Below are positions 27,201 through 58,700 of a DNA stretch of 64,000 nucleotides, one piece after another. Source of the DNA: Casuarius casuarius (taxonomy: Eukaryota > Chordata > Aves > Casuariiformes > Casuariidae); NCBI GenBank assembly GCA_003342895.1, contig PTFA01000029.1, forward strand, positions 1,668,255 to 1,732,254, read 5' to 3'. The notes under the pieces were generated by a model. That model was not told the DNA's origin. It was given only the letters and a program-made list of their open reading frames with translations, and ran no database searches. Every line of letters starts with the position of its first letter. The stretch's first letter is position 1. Position numbers and translations under genes: made by a program.

Positions 27201-28160
27201 GATCAAGCAGCACTTTATGGATGGTCATTCTTAAAGTGCAATCACTATATTCAGGTTTAGTACCAATACAAGGCACAGCTAAATGCTTCCAGACACAGTA
27301 CTAGTGGCTAGAATAAAAATACTTGTGAATTCATTAAGAAAAAGAAAGAAGGAACTTCATAAATTTGCAAAATAATTTTAATTTGTAAATACAAATTTGA
27401 ATACAGCATTCAAATAATCCATCATACTGACCAGCTTTCTCTGGAAGATCAAACAGTAAATGGCCTAAAAACTTTATTATTAAACTTGGTTGACAATTTT
27501 ACTAACATTGCATTATTGCTGCAAACTGGAGAGAGAAATCCTGCCAAAAGCAATCTTTTCGCCATTCAGCTGCAGGGAGATCATACACCGTAACATACAT
27601 AAAAAACCCAAACAAACGGAAACTCAACTACGCTGCTTACAAGGAGGCATTCAGGTAATATTAACCAGCCATTCGGTGAAGTCCACAGGGGATTCATCAA
27701 CAATGAAAGCGGATGATCTGTTAGAAGATTAGAGTATGAATTCAGGTCCAAATGTCTACTATAGATTGACAATCACAATATACTACTTTAAACCAAATCC
27801 AACAATTAGCACACTTGTTTGACCTCTGTGTAATCTGAACAATTTGCAGATGTGAGCCTGGAATGGAGTAAGAGGTTGTGTTCCTGAACACTCCCCTTAA
27901 TCCTCTGTGCAGCCAAACACTATTCCAAGAAAATACTAATTCTGTGATCAGTCATGCTGGCAACCATATGACCTCACAACTTTCATATCTAAAATGAAGT
28001 AAGTAGGCACTTTCACATTGCTAAGAGCAAAACAGACACAACAGAAGTTAAAAACCAGAGAAAAGTGTCTAGTGATACTGGGAAAAAATAAAAACACAAA
28101 ACTCGGAAAGTAATTGAAAAAGGAGGAAAAACCCCCAACTTCGCGATCGGTGTGCTGTTT
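21241..28160. other. Gene-free region, right part, up to the TRMT61A 3' end
   Basis: No recognisable coding exon was found. The 227-codon open frame at 22,731-23,414 lies in a GC-rich patch, begins in a short TAGACT repeat and has no family motifs. AT-rich sequence at about 21,480-21,790 (TAATTAATGAG, repeated CATATAAG-like words) could be a conserved noncoding element. A run of A with AATAAATAAA is at 26,622-26,640. Minus-strand AATAAA also occurs at 27,473-27,478, so a longer TRMT61A 3' UTR could reach into this region. Confidence 0.5.
22736..22781. repeat. Short TAGACT repeat
   Basis: TAGACT occurs at 22,744, 22,753, 22,766 and 22,775, with a related CAGACT at 22,736. The spacers of 3 to 7 bases are themselves similar (gca, gtataac, ata). 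This is a small, imperfect simple repeat. Confidence 0.55.
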
Positions 28161-28186
28161 GTTTTGCTTGCTTATCGGGAGGGATC

Positions 28187-28192
28187 TTTATT
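28187..28192 (-). terminator. TRMT61A: Probable TRMT61A poly(A) signal
   Basis: Plus-strand TTTATT reads AATAAA on the minus strand. It is the first canonical signal after the TRMT61A stop codon, about 270 bases downstream. Minus-strand sequence beyond it near 28,120-28,135 is G/T-rich, as expected downstream of a cleavage site. A second AATAAA at 27,473-27,478 could serve a longer transcript. Confidence 0.5.
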
Positions 28193-28460
28193 CTGCACAT
28201 TCCAGTGAATGGCCATTAGCTATTAATTTATCTTCCCTCTGACGGCAAGCGGAGCACCATTCCAGAACTCCAGCATTCCCTCAATGCTGCTCTGCTTAAT
28301 GCTTGTATGCTATTTAAACAAAGCATATTCCAACCAAATCTGACTATATATGGAATTCCCTGACAAGTAAAAATTTGGATACCCTACAGGAAAGAACCAT
28401 GAAAACAGAAAACACACATGAATACACAAAACACTCCAAACTCCAGAAACTCAACATGTA
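28193..28460 (-). other. TRMT61A: TRMT61A 3' UTR
   Basis: This lies between the stop codon at 28,461-28,463 and the first minus-strand AATAAA. It has no open frame of note. The part from 28,200 to 28,340 is rich in TTAAT and ATTTAAAC words and could be conserved, but I cannot test that here. Confidence 0.5.
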
Positions 28461-50760
<22,300 letters not shown>

Positions 50761-51120
50761 GCGGGGCACCGGGGCAGACCGACCCCCCTCCCTGCCCCGC
50801 CGTGAGGGCAGCGAGCCCCGCTCCCTGCGGTGCCTCCGAGGCGGAGGGGCGGGCGCCAGCCGCCCGCACCAGCCCCTCGCCGAGCCGGCCGGGACCCGCC
50901 GCGGGGGCCGCAGGGCAGCCCACTCCGCGGGGCTTCGGGAGAGGTTTTTTAAGGCCACGCAAACCTGCAGCGGGAGGATGTGGGCTCAGAGGGAGCGGAG
51001 TCGTTATCTCAGCCCCAAACAGCATGGTATTAACTCCAACTTACACCTCATGTTTGGGATTTAGGCGATGCGGAGAGCGGTCGGTGCCCCGGGGCGTGGG
51101 GATGCCGGCGGCAGGCGGGG

Positions 51121-54100
51121 AGTCTCCGTACACTTACTGAATTCACTCACGATTTATAATGCACAGTACCAGGGAGGGAAAAAAAGTCATTCTTTCAGAT
51201 GTCAAAACCACGGTAATCATCATACACTGACCCAACAGCTGTCTAGATGGCAACTGGCGAGTTTTGCACAAAGGCGATCCCATTTGGGGATGAGGGAAGT
51301 CTGGCCTGCTGCCTCCAGCGAGAGCAGGAACCCGCGCGTTTTTTGCTACGCTCTTGACCACCTATACCCACCCATATCACAGCTGCAGTAGCCTTTGTTA
51401 TTTCGTTATGAAACTCTCCTTCATCTATCTAATCCCAACATAATGTATGCAGTTTCAGAGGTTTCTTAAATGGCAGACTCCTACTCAGCTGTTTTTCTGC
51501 ATGGCGATCATGGCTCTGCTGCGCCTGTATATTTGCACCTACCATTTTTTTTTCTGTGTCTTTTTTTTGTGTGTGTGTCATTGGTTGTATTTGTCATCGC
51601 TTATATTCCTCTGTCCTTTCTCTACCGTGATGAACTGCTGTTCAAATCACCGAGGACCTGACTGCATACAAGATCAAGACCCCCAACAACTCTTAATTTC
51701 CACTGGCATTCAGCTCTGTGGAAGTTATGGGTAATTTTCAACAGACTGCCCAACCAGCATGAAAAAATACACCAAGGATAATAATTAGGCAGATATACTT
51801 AAGCAATTAATTTAAATGGAAAAAAAAAAGTTCCATTTGGGAAGTTGAGCATCAGATGCAGCTATAACCAAATCCTTTCATCTATCAATGCATAAGCATT
51901 GCATTTCATTTTCAAGGGCTGTTTAGTGACAGTTTATAACCAATTTTTGCCAGTTAGACACTGGAAACAACTCAGTTATATATAGTGAACCACTCTCTCT
52001 TGCCATTTCCTAATTTGGGATATTCTACTGGATTCTCAAGATGTTTATCCCCTAGTTCTTCAGGTTCACCGTACGTTCACCTGAGTAATTTCAGAAGACG
52101 CATTCACTAGCTAACACCCATCTCCTCTTGCAGTTGTACACTGCACAACATTTATAATTAAGCCTCTTAGGAAGTTAGCTGCATGGCATATGATTAACGT
52201 CCCTTAATTCTTCATTGTTAAAGCTCAGTACAGAGATCTCTGGAGCAGTCACCCCACTTTTCCACCTTGAGCTGCAAAACTGCAAGGTAGTGGATAAGTC
52301 AGTATGCACTAAGACATCATCCTGGAGTAGAAGGCACATATTGGTGCCGTTATCGTAGTCTAACAGGCAATACAGGCTTATCCGAACAAAGTATTCTCTC
52401 AGCAGATGAGCTAGATAAAATGGTTGATCGGAGTCTGTTGACACACAGCACAGCATCTATAATTAAGCCACTAGGGAAGGTGGGATGGGACACTGGAACA
52501 AAGGTAGGATCCAATTTACACACAGCTTTCAGCAAATCTTAACACGCTGTCTGAATAAAACCCAGTCAGGTCATAGCCACTTCTGCTGTATTGCATATTA
52601 GAAATTTATATATTAATGATGAGAAAAATAATGGTGAGAAAAAGGGGATAGAGGGTGCAGTGTTTATTAAACATGTAAATTGGATATATTTTGATTATAT
52701 TCATGACGTGGCCCTCTTTTTGTGTGCCCTTCTTTTTCAGACAGCAGTTTTGCGAGGAAGAGATGTGCACATGTACGTCAGAAGTGTCATAATGAATCAC
52801 GCACTGAGAACACTACCAGCTTATAATAACTATAGTGACTGGTATGCCTTCTTCTGGAAGACTGGGAGGAAAAGAGCATATCCAATAAATAGAAATGGAT
52901 TCCTGGAAATTTGATTCTTGAGGTGAGCTTGACTCCATGAATCTACAGAACAGTTGTAGTGAAGAACAGTTGATTGCTTCTCTGTGTGTGGTGATAGATT
53001 TTGGAATAAGACAGAAGGAGCCTTCAGTACCTTCTCTGGTAAGCCAAGCATGCTGTTTGCAAAGAAATACACCACAAAACTGAACTTGTAATGTAAGAGT
53101 ATGTTCTTAGTATTATTTATATTCTTCTAAATTAAGAATAATAACTGACAAGTGGGTCTGATTTTACACTTACATTCATTTCATACTTGCATAGCAATGG
53201 CATTATTTGCAACTTGCGCTATATTGAAGTATGAGCATTATGTGCATACACATGACTGCTAAAAGGTTGGGGAAGATTTTGTGAGGTTAAAAAGGCAGAG
53301 GAGACACTGAGAGGATTTGTTCTTTGATCTGGGAGATAAAGAGACCAGACTTGCAGAGATGCCAAGCCCTTGACTTCTGGAGATCTATATATTCAGCATC
53401 TCTGTATATCAGACCTGGTATAACTTGGAAGTTTGGATGGCAGCCAAACACAATGCATTTTTATTTGAAGCAGTCTATGTTTTTATTTTGTAATGATTTC
53501 CTGTATTTTTCTTTACCCTAAACGGTTTTGTAAACTGCTTACACTTGTCTTCTGAATAAGGGTACTGGTTGTGGTGCTGAAAGAACTGTGGTGGGGAAAT
53601 AATTTCTATTGATGTCTCTGGGCATTCACAACTCATGTCGAACAAAGCAGCTCTGTGACTTAGACTGGAATTCATATGGATAAATGTACTACCTAGCTGG
53701 ACAGGAGGATAAACATGGACTCTGCTGTGACAGATACACTTAAGAGAAAGATTATGAAGAGGTATAAAGGTGAAAGTAAGATCAAGATAGTCATTCTTTT
53801 TATCTATTTATTTACTTATTCTTGCAAACTGTGGAATTCTTGGGTTCTCTAACTTAGGAGCAAATCCTTCTCATTCCTACCAATACACCAATGGAAGCTA
53901 ACAGCACTGTTTTCATGAATGTAGGGTGAATTTTAAAAGGATCAAACCCCAGCCTTTCTGCTTCTGTCTTCAACAAGAAATCAGCCACTCTCCAATACAA
54001 CTTAATTTTTTTTTTGCACGTGACGGAGTAGGAGGCTTGCTGTGCTTTACACAATAAACATACTTTCTTCCAAATTGAAGTGTAAAATGAGCCCACCGCC

Positions 54101-54340
54101 CTTGGGGTGCGGGAGGCTAAGCACAGAGCGAAGCAGTACTTCCTTCAAATCCAACTGCAAAGTGAGGCCGCTGCTTTCGGGTGCTGGAGGCTAAGCCGTA
54201 GATTTACAACCACTATCAATAGCCTTTATCAGGCGAACGCAGGGGCAGATAAATCACTTGCAGGACTCGAGTCACACTGGCCTTGACACTATGAAGCCTT
54301 TATTTTTATGACAGCAGATTATCGCACTCGATACCGAGCC
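51121..54340. other. Intergenic space between the divergent TRMT61A and CKB promoters
   Basis: About 3.2 kb of mostly AT-rich sequence contains no recognised gene. A short GT run is at 51,569-51,578. The open frame at 52,591-52,914 (107 codons) has no family motif and a low-complexity composition. The space may hold regulatory elements for either gene, but none can be named from sequence alone except the repeat at 54,072-54,196. Confidence 0.7.
54072..54196. repeat. Two imperfect copies of a 74-bp unit
   Basis: The words AAATGAGCCCACCGCCCTTGG...GGAGGCTAAGC and AAAGTGAGGCCGCTGCTTTCGG...GGAGGCTAAGC recur 74 bases apart. GGAGGCTAAGC is exact in both. The pair lies about 0.5-0.6 kb upstream of the CKB TATA box. 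Confidence 0.75.
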
Positions 54341-54668
54341 CTCGCTCAAGGCGGAGTGCCTGAGCGGCAAGAAGCCCCGCGCGCTGGGGCCGGTTTGTCT
54401 AACGGCACCGCAGTTTGCGGAAGATGCTTGGCTAATGCAAGGCAGCAATGAGTTTTTCTACACATCTCTGTGTGCAGTGAAGCCACTGGGGCAGCCCTCG
54501 CCCCTGGGCAGCGGCGGGCAGGCCCCGCCGAGCCGCAGGCCCCGCCGAGCCGCGGGCCCGGCGCCCACCCCGCGCCGCCCACCCAACACCTCCGGCCTCC
54601 ACCGGGCCAAGCAAAATGGCGGCNTGGCGGCAGGGCCGGGCCCGGCCCGGCCCGCGCCGGGGCCCTCG

Positions 54669-54754
54669 CCCCGCCCACCCCCGCGCCTCGACCAATGGAA
54701 TGAATGGGCTATAAATAGCGGCCAATGGGGCGGCGGGTCGCGCTCTATATAAAA
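54669..54754 (+). promoter_or_regulatory. CKB: CKB core promoter with two CCAAT and two TATA boxes
   Basis: In order: GC box CCCCGCCC (54,669-54,676), CCAAT (54,692-54,696), TATAAATA (54,710-54,717), CCAAT (54,722-54,726) and TATATAAAA (54,746-54,754). From memory, mammalian CKB promoters also have an upstream CCAAT-TATAAATA-CCAAT group with a separate downstream TATA-like box that sets the start. By that analogy, transcription should start about 25-30 bases after the second TATA box, near 54,777. Confidence 0.85.
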
Positions 54755-54776
54755 GGGGCGCGGCAGCGGCGTTGGG

Positions 54777-54859
54777 CTCTACTCCGGCTAGGGCGGTGGT
54801 GGCAGCGGCGGGGTGCGGGAGCAGGCGCGCGGGTCCTTGCCTTGGCTGCGGAGCCCTCG
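54777..54859 (+). other. CKB: CKB exon 1, noncoding 5' UTR
   Basis: The start is estimated from the downstream TATA box. The 3' end is set by the donor CCTCG|GTAAGT at 54,859/54,860, a near-perfect donor. No ATG lies between the estimated start and the donor, so translation begins in exon 2a or 2b. Confidence 0.75.
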
Positions 54860-55579
54860 GTAAGTCCTGGGGGAGCCGCGCCGTCCTGCAGCTTTTTTTT
54901 TTTTCCTTAATTATATTATTATTATTATTTTTTTTTTTCTTCGGGTCGGAGCTGGTCTGCCCGTGAAGGCGTGGCGGCGGAGGGAGGGAGCCCGGGGTGC
55001 GGGCGAGGCGCGGGGGGCAGCGCGGGGCCGCGGCGCCGGCACGTAACCAGGGAAGAGGCAGAGGCTCCCCGGGGCCGCCCCGGCGCCTCCCGCTCTAAAG
55101 CCAGATTATCCCGGTGTTTAGCAGGGTAGTTACATACGCTCCCCCCGGCCCCCCCGCCCGGGGAGGCGTCTGTTGCATAAGGGCTCGCCGGAGGCTTCGC
55201 CGCAGCCCCGAGCAGGGAGAAGCCGCCCCCGGGGGAGGCAGCTCCGGGCGGGCATCGCGCACCTGCCGCTCGGTGCTGCCGCGGCGCGACCTTGGACGCG
55301 TCCCCGCTGCGCGCCCGGCGGTGCCCCGCGGGGAGGGGAAGGGAAGGGGCCCTGCCCTCGCGGCCGGGCCCTCTTAGGGACAGGACGAGGCTTGGGAAGG
55401 TGGCAAACTTTTTTTTTTTCCCCTTCCCCTCTTCCCTCCCGGGGAGGTGTTGTGGCAACAAGGTGTGTAAAAGGCACCGGTGGAGCAAAATCCAAGGTGA
55501 CCTTGCCCCGTGCGTGGCTCCCTCCCAGGGAGGGCTGTCGTGCACCTGGGGTGATAGGCTTCCCCTCTCTCTCCCCCAG

Positions 55580-55791
55580 TGTCTGCGTAGGGTCAGACAT
55601 GCCCTTCTCAAACAGCCACAACCTCCTGAAGATGAAGTACTGCACCGAGGACGAGTACCCAGACCTGAGTGTTCACAACAATCACATGGCCAAGGTGCTC
55701 ACCCTGGACCTGTACAAGAAGTTGAGGGATAAACAGACTTCCAGTGGATTTACGCTGGATGATGTCATCCAAACTGGGGTTGACAACCCAG
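55580..55791 (+). CDS. CKB: CKB exon 2a, first coding exon of the 381-residue form
   Basis: The acceptor CTCTCTCCCCCAG ends at 55,579, preceded by a strong pyrimidine tract. The ATG is at 55,599 (GACATGC, with G at -3). It encodes residues 1-64, [20 protein letters not shown] and onward, and the first base of Gly65. The donor is CCAG|GTAACA. The N-terminus [14 protein letters not shown] matches B-CK as I recall it from chicken. The first bases (55,580-55,598) are 5' UTR. Confidence 0.97.
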
Positions 55792-58700
55792 GTAACAGCT
55801 GGAACCGTTAGATCTGCGTAACGATCTGTTCTCCCTCGTTACTGGAAGTGCTTCTTGACAACAGCACCCAAGGCTCTTGAGCTGCCGAGAGGCAAGTCTC
55901 ATAAAGCATTGAGACAGCTCCAAATGCATGGCTGTGTTAAAAGAAGCCTTGTTCTATCAAGCCATGTTCCTTGCTATGATCTGACATACCAACTCTCAGA
56001 CACTTCAATTATGTAACTGCTCTGCTAAATACTTCCAATCTGGGGGGAAAAAAAATCAAACCGAGTGTGCTCTAATTATAATGCAACTAGAGCGGGGGGG
56101 GGGAAGCCCTGATGTTGTGTGGGCTTACCTAGCTCTTCTGAGCTCTTCCTGTTCCAAGCTGGTTATGTGATGCTCTGTGGCACTTCTTTGGAAAAAGGGG
56201 GAGCAGATGTGTTTACATGTTAACATTACAGTATTTATTTTTACTCTAGCAATATCAAAATGGCCCAACTAAATAATCAGAGACTGCCTCCTGATGAGGA
56301 GTACCCGGACCTGAGCAGCCACAACAACCACATGGCCAAAGTTCTAACCCTGGATTTATACAAGAAACTGAGAGACAGAGTCACACCCAGTGGCTTCACC
56401 CTGGATGATGTCATTCAGACTGGGGTTGATAATCCTGGTAAAATGCGTTGAGAACATTGTGTGAACCAGCTGAAATAACTGGTGCTTTTGAATATGGCGA
56501 CTTAAGTTTGCGGAGGTGGCGTTTATGAGCAGGCTACAGAAATGCGGCTCTGTCTATGGCAGTATGAAAACGACCAAAAAAAAAATCAAACATGCTTGCT
56601 TACAGCAAAGCATAATTGTTTGGGCATAAAGTTCTACCTAGTGGTCTAAACTGGTAAAATTGGAAGTGCTGGGCAAAATTGTCCTAAAACAAACTTGACA
56701 AATGAGCGTGGTTTAATGGCAAAAGCTATGGGTTTCCATAGCACTAATTCGACTAACTGGATGAAATGTAAAATATAGGGTCTTGCCAACAGGTTCTCTT
56801 ATGTAAGAATGCATTTCTAAGTGACTAGACCTACTACTAAAGAACTTGCCTGGTTAGTGCTGCTCTGGAGCACAGCCAGACACCCCCCAAACTTAGCTCT
56901 TCTGACTTTATTACCACTCTAGGCCATCCCTTCATAATGACAGTAGGATGCGTAGCTGGTGATGAAGAATGCTATGATGTGTTTAAGGAACTCTTTGATC
57001 CAGTTATTGAAGACAGGCATGGTGGCTACAAACCAACTGATGAGCACAAGACTGACTTGAATGCTGATAACCTGCAGGTATAAATTTTTAATCAATAATT
57101 GATGCCTAGTGATCTGAGGCCTGGGCACAGATGCTGGCAGTTGTGTAAACTGATTGCTCAGGTTCTGTCCTTCCAGTTTCACCCTGCACAGACTAATAAG
57201 CAGTTTGTCCATTGTAATCTGCAGTTTGAGTCTGCCCATGTGGCTGGGTAGAGCCAAGCAGCTGGCAGGTACAGGAGCTTGCTTCATGTGCTCCTGTAAT
57301 GTAGCCATGCTGAACATGTTAAATGTGTGTTTTCATCAACTATGAACTGCTCTGGTCAAGCTTAAACAACATTGTCCAAGGACCGTCATAAATCTTAATG
57401 CTTTTTACCATCTGATCTTGGATCTTTAAAAACAAAAAAACCCTCAAAACTATCCTGCTGATGTCATACTATAGAATAGCTTTTGTTGTGGTTAGGAGTA
57501 AGGCTTTCTATGTACTCTTATGGATTTCAAATGTTACTGTAGACTCTAGGAATTCCTAATACCATCATAGTTGGGCTAGCCATGGGTCATCTTGAATATT
57601 GAAACACTCTGGATGGCAATTGTGAATAATTCTCACTTGTAAGAGTAAACACCTACCCAAACAACAAGGATTTGCCTTATGTTATGCCTCTGGATTCCAG
57701 ATCTGAAGGGGGAACAAAATTCCAGATGCTGGTCTGAAACAGACCTACAACTTGTTGTCTTCTGGTAATCCTGACTTCTAGCACATGTTTAATAGCCCTA
57801 GTCTGAGACCCAAAACAAGAGTTACACTGGATGCATATTTGAGCTAATGCTGAGGACAATGGTCTTGAACTAAGACATCCGCTTACAGGCCAGGTAGTGA
57901 ATATCTGAAGTTTAAGGCACATGCTGAAATGCGTGGGAGCTACTTGTATGTAGGGTAGGTATTTTGGCAATGAGGCTGTACTTACTGGTTTCCTAATTTT
58001 GTAGGGTGGTGATGATCTGGATCCTAATTACGTGCTAAGTTCCCGTGTCAGAACTGGTAGGAGCATCCGTGGATTCTGTCTTCCCCCTCACTGTAGTCGA
58101 GGAGAGAGGCGGGCTATTGAAAAACTCTCTGTTGAAGGTAAAGTGAGAACGGGGTGTATTGGGAAAGCTACTTATATCCTCTGGGCAAGAGATGTTCTTG
58201 GCAGTTTGAGAATGGAGGAAGTAAGCAAAAGTCTTCAAGACTCCTAGTCTGAACATGGAGCCTTTCCTGAAAAGGGCACTTTGAACTATAACTGCATCAG
58301 CATTGCAGTTTATAGCTGAGGAGAAAGAGGACATATCAGAGGGAAGCTGGACTGTGTTAAGTTGACCTTCACTGATCTTGAAAGTTATTTTTCCTGTGTG
58401 TGTGGGGAAAGGAGTTGGTTCATCATGGCTCAAACCTGAAATGTAATAGGTATGTAGCAATGTCAGGGCTTGAGTCATGGCTACAGTATTTTTGTGGCTG
58501 CTTTTAATTGGCTTTCATTAACATTCAGCTTGCGCAGAGGTGCAGCCTTGCTCTGCTGAATGTGCAGTTGACTGGAGTAAGTGCTAGTTCTCAGCGGAGC
58601 TCCTCAACTGCAGTTTGTCTCCTTTAAGTGAGAGGAAAGGATACACCCAAGTTCCAGTGTGGGAGACTGGCAGTGTGGTCATTCCAAAACCTCTCAAGGG

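Larger units (their letters stand above)
54340..55400. promoter_or_regulatory. CKB: CpG island over the CKB promoter and first exon
   Basis: The stretch is strongly GC-rich with frequent CpGs. It covers the promoter, the noncoding exon 1 and most of intron 1. The open frames on both strands here (for example 228 codons on the minus strand to 55,611) are Gly/Pro/Arg/Ala-rich chance frames. Confidence 0.85.

Noticed and set aside
52591..52914. 107-codon plus-strand frame between the two promoters
   Set aside because: It has no recognisable domain and an AT-rich composition. An acceptor-like CTTTTTCAG inside it has no matching donor or partner exon.
54925..55611. 228-codon minus-strand open frame in the CKB CpG island
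   Set aside because: It is Pro/Arg/Gly/Ala-rich and antisense to CKB intron 1 and exon 2a. Its length is explained by GC richness.
55173..55811. 212-codon plus-strand frame containing the CKB N-terminus
   Set aside because: Only the part from the ATG at 55,599 to 55,791 is coding. The upstream part is intron 1 and the last codons are intron after the donor.
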